This document shows positions 21,893-33,969 of a DNA stretch of 64,000 nt, one piece after another (position 1 is the first letter of the stretch; each line of letters opens with the position of its first letter). The notes beneath the pieces were generated by a model. That model was not told where the DNA came from. It ran no database searches and was given only the letters and a program-made list of their open reading frames with translations. The stretch covers positions 77,110,385 through 77,174,384 of the forward strand of contig CM044315.1 of NCBI GenBank assembly GCA_024291935.2, given 5' to 3'. This stretch comes from Okapia johnstoni. Its lineage: Eukaryota > Chordata > Mammalia > Artiodactyla > Giraffidae. Made by a program: the position numbers and the translations under genes.

Positions 21893-23320
21893 CAGTTCAG
21901 TTCAGTTCAGTTCAGTCACTCAGTCATGTCCAACTCTTTGTGACCCCATGAACCACAGCATGCCAGGCCTCTCTATCCATCACCAACACCCAGAGGCCAC
22001 CCAAACCCATCTCCATTGAGTCAGTGATGCCATCCAGCCATCTCATCCTCTGTCGTCTCCTTCTCCTCCTGCCCTCAATTTTTCCCAGCATCAGGGTCTT
22101 TTCCAATGAGTCAGCTCTTTGCATCAGGTGGCCAAAGTATTGGAGTTTCAGCTTCAACATCAGTCCTTCCAATGAACACCCAGGACTGATCTTTAGGATG
22201 GACTGGTTGGATCTCCTTGCAGTCCAAGGGACTCTCAAGAGTCTTCTCCAACACCACAGTTCAAAAGCATCAATTCTTCAGCGCTTAGCTTTCTTTATAG
22301 TCCAACTCTCACATCCATACGTGACTACTGGAAAAAACCATAGCCTTGACTAGAAGGACCTTTGTTGGCAAAGTAATGTCTCTGCTTTTTAATATGTTGT
22401 CTAGGTTGGTCATAACTTTCCTTCCAAGGAGTAAGCGTCTTTTAATTTCATAGCTGCAATCACCATCTGCAGTGATTTTGGAGCCCAGAAAAATAATGTC
22501 AGCCACTGTTTCCCTATCTGTTTCCCATGAAGTGATGGGACCGGATGCCACGATCTTAGTTTTCTGAATGTTGAGCTGTAAGCCAACTTCTTCACTCTCC
22601 TCTTTCACCTTCATCAAGAGGCTCTTTAGTTCTTCTTCACTTTCTGCCATAAGGGTGGTGTCATCTGCATATCTGAGGTTATTGATATTTCTCCTGGCAA
22701 TCTTGATTCCAGCTTGTGCTTCCTCCAGCCCAGCATTTCTCATGATGTACTCTGCATATAAGTTAAATAAGCAGGGTGACAATATACAGCCTTGATGTAC
22801 TCCTTTTCCTATTTGGAACCAGTCTGTTGTTCCATGTACAGTTCTAACTGTTGCTTCCTGACCTGCATACAGGTTTCTCAAGAGGCAGGTCAGGTGGTCT
22901 GGTATGCCCATCTCTTTCAGAATTTTCCACAGTTTATTGTGATCCACACAGTCAAAGACTTTGGCATAGTCAATAAAGCAGAAATAGATGTTTTTCTGGA
23001 ACTCTCTTGCTTTTTCAATGATCCATCAGATGTTGGCAATTTGATCTCTGGTTCCTCTGCCTTTTCTAAAACCAGCTTGAATATCTGGAAGTTCACGGTT
23101 CACGTATTGCTGAAGCCTGGCTTGGAGAATTTTAAGCATTGCTTTACTAGCATGTGAGATGAGTGCAATTGTGTAGTAGTTTGAGCATCCTTTGGCATTG
23201 CCTTTCTTTGGGACTGGAATGAAAACTGACCTTTTCCAGTCCTGTAGCCACTGCTGAGTTTTCCATATTTGCTGGCATATCAAGTGCAGCACTTTCACAG
23301 CATCATCTTTCAGGATTTGA
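21893..23320 (-). mobile_element. Nested BovB LINE, 5'-truncated
   Basis: A 1.43-kb antisense BovB copy with the 3' TTCAGTTCAG tail at 21893-21915. It is flanked by ATTCAGGTAT at 21883-21892 and 23321-23330, the target-site duplication of its insertion into an older BovB copy. It contains a broken reverse-transcriptase region described separately. Confidence 0.92.
22309..23298 (-). pseudogene. BovB reverse transcriptase remnant
   Basis: Two minus-strand open frames belong to one RTE-clade reverse transcriptase. The upstream one (23298-23026, 90 codons) includes VPKKGNAKGCSNY and FRKGRGTRDQIANI. The downstream one (22947-22309, 212 codons) includes GVHQGCILSPCLFNLYAE and the catalytic YADDTTLMAE. 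Between them the frame is broken by a stop or shift around 22950-23025, and the endonuclease half is missing because the copy is 5'-truncated. The enzyme would have primed cDNA synthesis at a nicked target; this copy cannot. The RTE/BovB family is known for horizontal transfer between reptiles and ruminants, which this single copy neither proves nor refutes. Confidence 0.9.
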
Positions 23321-23459
23321 ATTCAGGTATGACCTAAATCAAATCCCTTACGATTATACAGTGGAAGTGAGAAATAGATTCAAGGGAATAGATCTGATAG
23401 ACAGAGTGCCTGAAGAACTATGGACGGAGGTTCATGACATTGTACAACCACAGAGACAG

Positions 23460-24290
23460 AATTTTCTGAACTGAAATTCAGCACACTTGGCCACCTCCAG
23501 CCTCTAAGGAACAGAGAGACAACAAAATGGAATGTATGACATAGGTATCAGCCTGGGGAATCTGGGAGTAGTGGAGGCTGTCAGTGTGGTTCCAGTTCAC
23601 AGCTGGTCAATGACAGCAAAGGTCTACCCACAGGCACCCTCTAGGTCTGGAGGCGGTAGAAGGAAGGAGGGTAGTAAGTGATGAGGGTACACGAAAGGGC
23701 AAATGGGAGCACACACACACACACCCTAGATCCAGGCCACTCAGAGATGACAGTCCAGGTAAGTCTGACACGACTGGAGCTGGGCAGAGCAAACTGGGGA
23801 GGCTTCCTGGAGGAGGTAACACCTAAGTTAAGGTACAGAGAGTGGCTTTTGCTGGGACAGGGGCACGAGAAAAGAAGCAGTTTGGTGGATGAGAAAAGGG
23901 ACACAAAGTTGGGAAATTATAAATTCACTTAGAGACCTGAAGTCTGTCTGTGCTTTCTCTTGCACAGATCTTACCACCTTACAGGCCCAACCTTGTCTCT
24001 GTCTTTCCAAGTCCTCCATCCTCCTAAAAATCTTCCCAGCCTTGGAGCATTCCAAGGGTAAGGATGGCCTGGTAAGGCGTTGACCAGGAATAATGCCCTG
24101 GAAAAGCAAACCCGCAGCTGGAGAGGGTAATCTCCACCCACATCATGGCTGCTGCCTGCTCACATGTCTTCCTGCACGTCTAGGGCAGCTCAGCCGCCTT
24201 CCCCTCTTTCTCTTTCCCTGTCAATATGCCCAGCTACCCACATTGCCCAGCCCTTCTGGCTTAGTTGGAAAGGATTCCTGTCTCCTCCAT
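23460..24290. other. Intergenic DNA, no gene recognised
   Basis: A short (AC)n at about 23710-23725; GGAGGCTTCCTGGAGGAGGT at 23798 resembles the unnamed old repeat family. No domain-bearing frame. Confidence 0.45.
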
Positions 24291-24299
24291 CCAGAAGAA

Positions 24300-24470
24300 A
24301 CATGGTTAGCTGTGTGACTTTAATCCAATCACGAACCTCTCTGGGCCTTAATTTCTTTGCCTATAAAACAAAATTAATAATTCCCAGCCTTGCCTGCTTC
24401 CCCCAGATCTCTTATGAGAATGAAATGAAATGCAAATGGTCACCTACTGAACATCTGTTAAAGATACACA
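24300..24470 (+). repeat. MIR SINE
   Basis: GTTAGCTGTGTGACTTTAAT, ACCTCTCTGGGCCTTAATTT, then TTATGAGAATGAAATGAAAT. Confidence 0.7.
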
Positions 24471-24479
24471 GGTTTTCAA

Positions 24480-25300
24480 TGTTTCAGTAGAAACCAAATA
24501 CATAATTATATTAAGCTGATTTTGAATTTTCTTCTCTTTGCTCATGGCAGTTTTTAACATTGTTACAGTAAATAAAAATTACTTATTTAATAACTTGGGG
24601 AAACTAAAGTTTGAAAAAAATAAATTCTACTTAGAATTGGGGGAAAGTTTAGCATTTTGAAATTATACAGGGACATTTCCTGTTTTGCTGTTTCTTGTGA
24701 CAGTTCTCTTTTATAGATATTGTTATTGTTACCATCATCATCATTGATGAATGAATGAATAATGAATTTTTATCCTCATCTTGCAGATGAGGAAATGGAG
24801 TCTCATGACGACTAGACTAGTTGCCCAGACACATAGCCAGTTATTGGCTGAACCAACATCCAGATCTTTGGTCTCCATGTCTAGTGATCCTCACATTACA
24901 AAACAAAACATTTCCCCAATGTTGGTGATGCTCACATCCAATTTTTAATTATCATGTGTGTCTAGCTGCCACAAATCTAAATTCACATATGAAAACAAAA
25001 ATAGAATTAAAATAAATAAACACACATACGATGAAATTCAGCTATCTAGAACCTTTGATTAATGCATTTTTCTAGATACCCAAGCTTTCAGACAGCTAGA
25101 GACTTAAACATCAACTTTGTCTTTTAATTTTAATCATTTCTAGAAACTCTTCTCTAAAAATATGTACTCTTTCCCTGAATTCTTAATCAGCATATACAGA
25201 AAGTAATGTAGCCTTTCTTAAAGGCTAAAGGTAGCCATTCTAATCCCAACTGGGACTTGAGTATAAATAACTTCATCATGTCCCTTCTCTGACCTCCATG
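24480..25300. other. AT-rich intergenic DNA with a reversed MIR fragment
   Basis: At 24715-24870 TCATCTTGCAGATGAGGAAA and CACATAGCCAGTTATTGGCT mark a reversed MIR; the rest is AT-rich with no recognisable feature. Confidence 0.5.
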
Positions 25301-25309
25301 TTCTCAATA

Positions 25310-25530
25310 ACAACAACAATTAACATTTATTGGGCACTTACCACATACACCGTTCTAAGTAAATATGAACTGACATAATTGTCCAAACCTTAGAAGGTGG
25401 ATGCTGTGCCATCTGTTTTATAGACAAAGAAAGGGAGGCATTGAGAGGTTGAGTAACTTCCTCAAGGTCACAGAGCTGGCAGGCTGGGGACTCAGGATAT
25501 GGATCCTGGCAGCATGGCTCTGGCAGTGGG
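25310..25530 (-). repeat. MIR SINE
   Basis: AACATTTATTGGGCACTTAC through GAGAGGTTGAGTAACTTCCT and CAAGGTCACAGAGCTGGCAG. Confidence 0.85.
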
Positions 25531-27970
25531 ACCAGGTGCTTCCAGCCCTGGCCTGTAAGGCCTTACCCTCTATGCCCAAAGAAATGTTTGATGGTCATGG
25601 GTGCCAACCCCCAGCATAGCCCAGGCTCAGGAGAGAGCGCACGCCCTCTCCAGACATTCCATACGGTCTCCCACAGGCCACCGCAAAGCTTCGTGGAAAT
25701 CCCTTTCTTCTTCCCAGCTCCCAACAGTTGCTGCAGCTTATGAAGCTCGAAGATCCTCAGCCCTCCTGTCGGCCCTCTGGCCCTGCCAGTTCTGAACTTT
25801 ATACCTTCAGCCTTTTTCTGGCTCTTGAAAACGGAAAAAAAAAAATCATTCTCAGGATTGATGTGTGTGTGTCTGTGTGTCTGCCCACAGAGGAAAAATG
25901 ACATTTTTGGCCCTTCCCTCAACTTCTAGTTGCATAACATTGGAATAGATGAGGGGCTGGACAGAAATTCAAGGAGGTGGTTGCAGCCTCTTGCCACCCA
26001 CCCCAGCCCACCATGGGCCACACAGCAAACCCCGTTGCTGCCCAATCCTTTCCCTTGCTCTTCCACAGGGAATCACTGCTGTGGCCTCAGACCCAACCTG
26101 GAAAATGCAGCATTCCTGCCCACCTTCCAACCTCATCGCCCACAACTCCCTAGCACACACTCTTTTTTTTTTCCAGATGATCCAGGCTCCTCATTGATCT
26201 CAACCCATGTTTCATGCTTTCCTACCTCTGTGCCTTTGCCCACACTACTTCCCCTCCAGGAATGCCCTCCCTTCTCCTTGCCCTATATCCAAACCCACCA
26301 CCCTTCCAGGCTGTGCTGGGGATACAGAGACAAATAATGGAGGAAGAGTCCCTGCTCTCAAGACAGCTTTAAAAAGTGACTGTACAATTTAATTGCAAAT
26401 GGTAAAAAGCCTTCACTGCTACACCTGTGCTCACATCCCCTCCACCCCGGGTGCTGTCACCATCACCCGGCAGTGCTTAAAAATAACATCAGTCTCTTCT
26501 TCCACCACCATCTGCAATTAACAAAGATTCTCTTAAATCTTTAAGGCCTTTGACCAAAGCCCACTGCCTCCAGGGAATCTTCCAGAAAACCCCACTGTCG
26601 ATGCAATCATTCCTCCTCAGAACATACCTCCTTGTTGGCTTCAGTGGACCCCCTCTCTGCGGGCAGCCCTGTGTTGAATCTCATAGCTGCATTTACACAG
26701 TGAGTGTAACTCTGAACCCTACACACTGGGGCTTCTGGCCAAGTACAAATCCCCTTCCACTTACACCAGTGTGCCATACAAAGACTAGGACAGTCTCCGG
26801 GTGCCATGTCATGGCAAGATGTGGAAGCATCCAGTGAAGCCAGGATGTTCATAAGGCCCGTCTGACGCTCTAGCGCGCAAGCCTGCAACGTTTCAATGCT
26901 GACTGCCCAGGTTGAAGTCTTTGTCGAGCAGTGCCATTCTTAAGGTTAAAGTCAGATCATTTAATGGTCTTTTTAATTTTTTCTCAAAATTATCATCTTG
27001 GGTAATTTTTCTGAAATCTTTTCAACAGTTTGTAAGGGGGCTCTTGACAGACGAAACACCATATGACGAACAGATGCAACATCAACCAGCAAAAATCATC
27101 TTGCCATTGACAGTTCCCCAGATTTTTCCAGAATTGGAACAATGAAAATTTTTCATTTTCAAAGATAATTTGGTAGGACAGGGTAGACTCAGTGAGGAAA
27201 AGGCCTTGTCAGGGTAAGGCTGTGTTGATAGTGAAGTAAAAGGAGATGAAAACTAAATCAAGTTCTGTAATTATGACAAGCAGTGAAGAGGGACAGTATC
27301 TCACAAAGGTAATGAAAATCTGGTCCGAGATGCAGTCGTGTCTCAAAATTCTTGGAGAAACTGTTCCACTTTCCTGGGGTGTTGGCTCCTCAGGGGACAC
27401 AAGCGCCCCACCCTGTGTTAAACAGGATGGACGGGAATGTGAGCTGGTGGGAAGCAGGGAGGCCGGGCTGCTGAGTGAAGTGGTGTAGGTGTTGCTGCCA
27501 GCCCACCACGCTCTCCTATGATGATCTCACAAGATGACCACCCAGGCAGCCGCGGGGCGGCTGTGCACGGGCAGCCATCTGCCACGCTGGGGATGGTCTG
27601 CTCTACTCAGCCAACTGCTTTGGAAGCCACCGTCCCAGGTGGCAAACCTGCACCCCACATCCGAGGGGCAGGTCTCGTGGTCCAAGGACTCACCTCCCTC
27701 AGTAGCTCGTCCTGGGAACACTCCACATCCACAGGCAGAGAGTGTTCCAGACTCATCCAACAGACCTATGACCGAAAGCCCAGATGCTGTGGAGTAGGGC
27801 ACAGAGGGAAGCCTCGGCTGCCTCTAAGATGGAAGAACTCTTTCCTGCTGCTTCCAGTCAAACACCTGCCCAAGGCCCCATGACCACAGACAGGACCTCT
27901 CATGGGTGAACTCAACACACAAAAGCCAATAAACGGGAAGAGAAGCAGGATGACTCACAAGGGCATTAAG
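25530..27970. other. Intergenic DNA, no gene recognised
   Basis: L2-like phrases (CTGTGCCTTTGCCCACACTA) at 26210-26310 and a short GT run at 25860-25880. The open frames at 27518-27883 and 27527-27802 lie on opposite strands of the same moderately GC-rich stretch and show no domain. Confidence 0.45.
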
Positions 27971-27984
27971 AAAGTGGTCCTTCT

Positions 27985-28080
27985 CAGAGCTTTCACTGTC
28001 GGAGCCCAGGTTCAATTCCTGGTGGGGGAACAAAAGATCCGAAAGCTACACAGCATGCCCTCCCCGCCGCCAAAAAAAAG
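27985..28080 (+). repeat. CHR-type SINE fragment
   Basis: CCCAGGTTCAATTCCTGGTG (box B), AGATCCGAAAGCTACACAGC, A-rich end. Confidence 0.6.
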
Positions 28081-28089
28081 TTAAAAAAG

Positions 28090-28995
28090 AAAGTAGTCCT
28101 GGAAAATGGAAAGCTGTAGAAAATTATGGTTATTATTTTAACTATTATCACAATTATTAACTTGAGGAGGAGGTGAAGGAGAGAGCTTCATTGCATCCTT
28201 ACAAAAGAAAGAAAATAGTCTGGTGACCATCAACTGCCTTGAGCCATAGAGAATGGGCTGCTGGAGAGCCTGGTCCCATCCATCACACTGGGAACCTCCT
28301 TCCTCGAGGGGTTCCATCAGAAAACAGCTAACATGGTGCAGGAGAAAGCCAACAATAAAAGCTACCCAGTCACAAGATCTAAAAGGATCTTGTGATAACA
28401 TAGAAATGCAGGAAAGACACTATTGCTTAAGGTATATGATAATTATATAAAGTTGTTCTGAATAAAAACAAAGCTCTCCAATGGTATATATAGTTCAATG
28501 AATGCTCAGAAACTAGTACAACTGATACAATAATTCCTCTGTCTCAAAATTAAAACAGGATCTCAAAGAAGTAGAGGATAGAGGGAACAAAATCTTGATA
28601 ATTGTTGAATCTAAATGGTGGGTATATAGGAGGTTAATTCTACTTTTCTCTCTGAAAATGTGCATTAAAAATTTTTTTTTAATAAGAATTGTCAGAAACT
28701 CAGAGACATGTAACAACTACTGGTCCTACTGCTTAAACACTGTTGAAGTCTTTGTGGTTCAGGTGACTGTTAATTCTTAGAACTACCCTCTTTGTAGTAC
28801 ATACAAAATAAATATTCTTGTGTAATTGCAGAAAAAAAAAAGAAGAGAGGCTGTGCAAAGGGAAGAAGAGGGGAGGAGGGATGGAAAGGGCAGGATGAAG
28901 CAGGGGAGGGCACAGCTGAAAGAACTGAGCTTCCACAGGAGCAGGACTGAGTTCCCATCATACCTTCCCATGTGTGACCATGGGTAGATTTGTGG
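28090..28995. other. Intergenic DNA, AT-rich, no gene recognised
   Basis: A stretch ending AAAATGTGCATTAAAAATTT (about 28610-28690) resembles an old L1 3' end; a similar one lies at 30880-30950. A purine-rich run lies at 28830-28910. Confidence 0.4.
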
Positions 28996-28999
28996 TATT

Positions 29000-29455
29000 C
29001 TCTGTGCATCTATTTTTTCTTCCTGACAATTGGGATATAATCCTCCATAGGCTTGTTCTGAGGCTATAATTAAATGTAAAGTGAAAGTCGCTCAGTCATG
29101 TCCGACTCTTTGTGACCCCATGGAGTATACAGTCCATGGAATTCTCTAGGCCAGAATACTGGAGTGGGTAGCCTTTCCCTTTTCCAGAGGATCTTCCCAA
29201 CCCAGGGATGGAACCCATGTCTCCCACAATGCAGGCGAATTCTTTACCAGCTGAGCCACAAGGGAAGCCCAAGAATACTGGAGTGGGTAGCCTATCCCTT
29301 CTCCAGGGGATCTTTCCAACCCAGGAATCAAACCAGGGTCTGCTGCATTGCAAGCAGATTCTTTACCAACTGAGCTATCAAGGGAGCCCATAATTAAATA
29401 ATAGATGTCAAATATTCTGCACATAGTAGGCACTCAATAAACCCTGACTATAATT
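29000..29455 (+). repeat. MIR SINE split by a BOV-A2 insertion
   Basis: Left half GACAATTGGGATATAATCCT to 29075, right half GCACATAGTAGGCACTCAATAA from about 29420. The two halves are consecutive in MIR, separated by 29076-29389. Confidence 0.75.
29076..29389 (-). repeat. BOV-A2 SINE, minus strand, two Bov-A units
   Basis: Starts GTAAAGTGAAAGTCGCTCAG; the phrase GAATACTGGAGTGGGTAGCC occurs twice (units at about 29154 and 29273), each followed by a reversed box-B-like segment and TTCTTTACCA. Target-site duplication ATAATTAAAT at 29066-29075 and 29390-29399. Confidence 0.95.
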
Positions 29456-29459
29456 ACTT

Positions 29460-29855
29460 TATAATTCTTTGTGCTTTATAAAATAGATATATTCAGGAGA
29501 TGCTATGCTTTACAAAAGAATTCACCCCAGGGTCCCTGTAAGCTCCTAGCCCTGCTAGTGCATTTTAAACGGGATTGAGTTTGCAGAAACCCATTTACAC
29601 AGGACTTTTCAAGAACGCAGCAGCCAAGGCACTAATGAAGGCAAGAAGATCTACAGAGAGAGTCCCTGGGCAGAATCTCTCAGATCCTGTCTAGCAGGAT
29701 TCTCTGAAAGACAGGAAACTAAAAAACATCTTCTCTGAAAACCCACAAAGACCCACTAGCTGCCCTCTGGGAAGCCTTTTTTCCATGCATATTTGGAAGC
29801 ACTATGGTACCTCCAGCTACGGATGCAGGCTTATGAAAACAATAGCACTAAGCTA
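29460..29855. other. Intergenic DNA, no gene recognised
   Basis: Balanced composition with no identifiable repeat or frame. Confidence 0.4.
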
Positions 29856-29859
29856 ACAG

Positions 29860-30140
29860 CACTGGTTAACATTTATTGAGAGCTTCCTATGGGAGAGACT
29901 CTGTGTTAATTCCTGTGCATTATCCTACACAAGGCGATAAAAGCTAATGTCTGTATAACTACAAGTGCTTTCAGATGAAAAAGTTCTTACACTTCCTCAT
30001 GAAGATCTCTGTTGGTTGTTTTCTTTTTTCCCAGATAGAAAAACAGAGGCACAGAGTAGGTAAATCATTTGCCCAAGATTACCCAGCTATAAATGATGGA
30101 TTATTGGAACCAGTCTAGCTCTACCCCATTGCAGACCCAC
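29860..30140 (-). repeat. MIR SINE
   Basis: TTAACATTTATTGAGAGCTT, then AAACAGAGGCACAGAGTAGG and TTGCCCAAGATTACCCAGCT. Confidence 0.75.
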
Positions 30141-30459
30141 TGCTCTGTGCCAGGTACCCTCTCCCCATCAGCACTCCATCCAGCAGCGACAGGACTGTGG
30201 GGCTAGGGTCCCTGCAGGAGGCCCCCAACTCCCCATCTCACTTAGCCCTCCACAAGCTGTTGTCAATTGCACTGAAGTATTTACAACAACCAGCAACCGC
30301 TGACACCTCTGTCCACGTGGGCTATAATTTGAAGCTCAAGCTGTTAAACAGCCGCTTTTCAGCGCTGAGCTCTTCACAATGAATGTCTCTCCCAAGAGCC
30401 AGGCTGGCTGCCTCTCAGCTTCTCCTGACACTTGCACACTTCTCCTGCAGGCCCCAGGC

Positions 30460-30502
30460 ATGCACACACACATACACACACACATACACACACACACATG
30501 CC
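30460..30502 (+). repeat. (CA)n microsatellite, interrupted
   Basis: CACACACACATACACACACA type repeat with two CATA interruptions. Confidence 0.95.
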
Positions 30503-30509
30503 AAATACC

Positions 30510-32010
30510 CTATCACACACAGATACTTGCTCACAGGCACAGTTATCATCACAAAATGATCTGAGTTCACTGTTCAGGACACATCCACCCATGCATGACA
30601 CGTGTCACAGATTCCCAACGCACCCAGTTCATATCCCTGTTGTCATCGACACACAAGACACTACAAAGATAAAGGCTGAGGATATTCCATGACTGCTAGT
30701 AATGCCCATCCCATACCCACTTCCATGAAATACACCCTCCCAACGTAATTATTCATGGGAAAATAATGAACACGCTAAACTCTGCATTAGTGTAACCAGA
30801 AAAACACTAAATAGACTTTTTCACTTACTTGTGCTAAATGCAGCTGTCACTTGGATATGCCTGTACCTGATCATTGTTTTATCTAAGTGGTGGGTGTATA
30901 AGGAATTCATTTTACCGTTTTATCCTCTTCTGCCTGTGTTTGAAAAGGTTCAAACCTGCTGTGTACACCTAAAGCCCTGACTCTACATCTGTGTGTGGGC
31001 GCCTATGTGTGTTGCAGGGTAAGGTAAGGTGAGAGGTGTGCATGGGCTCACACTCCAGCGCGGCGGCCTCTGTGTGTGTGTGTTTGTACAGAGCAGACCC
31101 CGCACTGTGACTCTGTGGCCACCCCTCTCCCCGGGGAGTCTTTGCAGGGTAGGGCTGCCCTCTGCATAACTATCCAAGAGCAAAAACATCAGAAACCAGA
31201 TCCCCTCGCAGCCCCCGTCAATGTAGCAGTGGGGGGAGGGGTGTTCTGAAAGAGACAGGGGGCAGGGGATGAGGGAGGGCAGAGGAATAAACTGGGACCT
31301 GCCGGCCCACAGGAGAATAGGTTCAGGAACACGTGCTCCTCTGTAATCACCAAGGAGATGGTCCAGAGCTGTGGACACTGACTGGTTGAGGGTCTGAGGA
31401 GGACCTGGGTTTCCAGCCCCTCAGGGGCCCTCTGAGGTCACCAGATCTGAGAGGATGGGGTCAGCCTCAGCCCCCTTCCTGGAGCTGCTGAGGTAGGGTG
31501 CCTAGAGCGCTCTGGGAGCCAGAGGCACCAGACTGAGCCTGAGCTGAGAAGACACCCCACAGAGCGGCCTTCGGGCAAAGGAGATTCAGACTGGATGCAG
31601 AGATGGCGGAAAGATGAATGAGGAGAGAAAGAGAGGGAAGAACGAGAGGAGCAGTGAGAAGAGAAGAAATGTCTGAGTAGGATGGATAAGAAGGCTGAGG
31701 CCAACAGGGGACCCTGGGCAGTGCTGAAATAAAGGACAGAAACTCTCACAGCAGGAAGGGATGAAAGGACTCAGGACCAGGGTCTCTCTGGCAGCCTTAG
31801 CAAGTCATTGACAAAGAGTGGGTCCTGCCCTACCTGTCCAAGAATCCTCAAGGAAACCTCCCTGGGACCTGGACAACACTGTGAGGGGGGGCAGGAGGAG
31901 GCGTGAGCATCCCTCCCTCTTCAGAGCCCACCTGGAGGCCCATGGAGGAGCAGGAAGCTGGTGGGAGGGAAGAAAAAGCAAACTTTCCAGTGGGGACAAA
32001 GGAGCAAAGG
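30510..32010. other. Intergenic DNA, no gene recognised
   Basis: GT-rich segment at 31068-31086 and purine-rich segment at 31600-31680. The 131-codon minus frame at 30983-31378 contains a CA/GT repeat translation and is not a gene. Confidence 0.45.
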
Positions 32011-32014
32011 GACC

Positions 32015-32200
32015 CTTGGAATCAGATCAGAGTTCAAGTCCTGATGCTGCTATTTCTGGTGCAACCTTGCAGGAGCCCCTTAACTTCTACAAGGCTCAAC
32101 TGGAAAATACAGATGCTCACCTCAAGTCCCCAGGTGGACCAAATGAGACGATGGGGGTGCAAATACTTTCTAGCGAGGTCTGTGAGCCTCTTCATTGATG
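32015..32200 (+). repeat. MIR-like SINE, diverged
   Basis: GTTCAAGTCCTGATGCTGCT, CCTTAACTTCTACAAGGCTC and ATACAGATGCTCACCTCAAG follow MIR order with many changes. Confidence 0.45.
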
Positions 32201-32572
32201 GAGGTTGCCAGCGGGGGAGAAGCCATGAGACAGCGTAGACATGACAGTGAGCAATTATCTGCCAACAGGGACATTTTACTCTTAATACTTATGTGTGCTT
32301 CTACGTCCTTCCTTATCCCACAGAGGATTTGAGTTGGCTAAGAGGGGAAAATCAGACAGACTGACTGAAGGGCAGATGGGTGTATAGAGGAATAAAGACG
32401 GAGGCAACAAGAAGGCAAGAGACTTCTAGGACAAAGGTCATTTCTTCAGACATTCAATTCAACCTTTCCTTCTCAAGCATCTTCTATGTTTGGTTTCAGA
32501 TGACTTTCCCGATAGAAGTATGGCAAGGTCAGTCTACTCCTCTCCCTATTCCTTCTCCTCCTGCACACAAGC

Positions 32573-32779
32573 ATGTGTGCTCAGGCCTGTCTGACTCTTT
32601 CGCGACACCACGGACTGTAGCCTGCCAGGCTCCTCTGTCCATGGGATTCCCCAGGCAAGAAAATTGGAGTGGGTTGCCATTTCTTCCTCCAGGTTATCTT
32701 CCTGACCCAGGGATCGAACCCAGGTATCCTGCACTTCCTGAACTGGCAAGCGGATTCTTTTACCACCTAGAAAGACCCC
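32573..32779 (-). repeat. Bov-tA SINE, minus strand
   Basis: CTGTCTGACTCTTTCGCGAC, GTCCATGGGATTCCCCAGGC, GGGATCGAACCCAGG (reversed box B), GGATTCTTTTACCACCTAGA. Confidence 0.92.
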
Positions 32780-32809
32780 TGTGTACAAGACCAGACACTA
32801 TTTCCCAGC

Positions 32810-33060
32810 TGCCCTGCAATTAGCTGGAGCCGTGTGACCGGGTTCTGGCCAAGGAAAGTGGTCAGAGTGATATTTGCTGCCTGCAGACCTGGCCTTTTAA
32901 AAACTCACACACACCCCCACCCCCCACCCCAAATCCTGAGCTCTCTTTCTTCCTCTGCTGAGTTTAAAAGATCCTGTGGAGGATGCCAAGCCACTAGAAC
33001 TGGGGTACATAATCCCCAAAGGTTCGATGACAGAATTTGCTATGTGGGAGCTTCATATAT
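32810..33060 (+). repeat. Ancient dispersed repeat, class not assigned
   Basis: GGAGCCGTGTGACCGGGTTC, GGCCAAGGAAAGTGGTCAGA and GATGCCAAGCCACTAGAACT follow a widespread old repeat; a related 3' end lies at 54360-54470. Confidence 0.45.
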
Positions 33061-33740
33061 TTGGATGAGAAAATTTTTATCTTTATTTTTACAGAGCCTC
33101 CTAACTGAGAGTCAATACTATATTCAACTGCAAAGAGAGGCAACAAATCCCAATGGTATTCCCCATACCTGTAACTAGGCCACCCATATATTTTTCTATA
33201 TCATGTTAAGTGGCTGCTGAAATATCAAAAGATCATTTACGCTGAAAACATGTTGAAATTGTACTATTAATCCTTTTGCTGTTTTCTGTTTAACTTGTTA
33301 CATTATTATTCCATCCTATTATATAAAAACTTTTAATACTTTGATACTTGAATTTCAATATAATTGGTTTATTTTATAGTCCCATAAATTGGGTTTTATG
33401 TATTGAACATTTTTATTCTTAGGGGGCCATTGGCTTAACCAGACTGCCCAACAGGATCCATGACACACAAAAAAATAAGAACACCTCCTCTAGAGAGCAA
33501 TAGAGCCCCTAGAGGGAAGGCCCTGGGTCTCTGGATGACGTCCCCTGCCCTACTACCACCACCACTGATCCAACATTTAGATTATGAGATGAATAAAAAC
33601 AATCTTCATTTGTTAAACTACTAAGACTTTTAAGACCTTTTATATACAGAGAGTGGTCTTTTTAGATTCAGGAAGAGTATAGGGTGGACCTCTTGGCTTG
33701 AGTTAACTCTAGATTCTGTCTTAGTTCTCCTAAATGCCCT
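33060..33740. other. AT-rich intergenic DNA, no gene recognised
   Basis: No repeat of young age and no significant frame. Confidence 0.4.
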
Positions 33741-33960
33741 TGTTCATGAAGGATGGAATGCCCTGGATGCCCTCCCCTCAAACTTCTGCTATCCAAATGC
33801 TCCCAAACCTTCAAGTCCCAGCTCAAATGCCACCTCTTACTGGAAGTCTTCCTAGGTCTCCTCCCCATCCCAGAACCCCTTGCCCTTGAATTGAAGCACC
33901 AGGTGCTACCAACATTGGACTGTGAGCTTCCTCAGGGGTAGGACATTGGATAAATTCCCT
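33740..33960 (+). repeat. L2 LINE 3' portion
   Basis: CCAGCTCAAATGCCACCTCT, GGAAGTCTTCCTAGGTCTCC and TTGGACTGTGAGCTTCCTCA. Confidence 0.65.
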
Positions 33961-33969
33961 TCCTGTCCC

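Larger units (their letters stand above)
21711..23450 (-). mobile_element. Outer BovB LINE copy with inverted 5' part, split by a second BovB
   Basis: The 3' end lies at 21722-21781, antisense (TTCAGTTCAGTTCAGTTCAG tail). After CCATGG it switches to sense BovB (AAAATCGAATTGATTATATT and AAATTGAAGAAAGTAGGG), the arrangement left by twin-priming inversion. The sense part stops at 21892 and resumes at 23321 with GACCTAAATCAAATCCC, running to about 23440. The whole is flanked by TTGTACAACCA at 21711-21721 and 23440-23450. No functional frame remains. Confidence 0.85.

Noticed and set aside
23026..23298. Cellular reverse-transcriptase-like gene
   Set aside because: It is part of a truncated BovB LINE with target-site duplications, not a domesticated gene.
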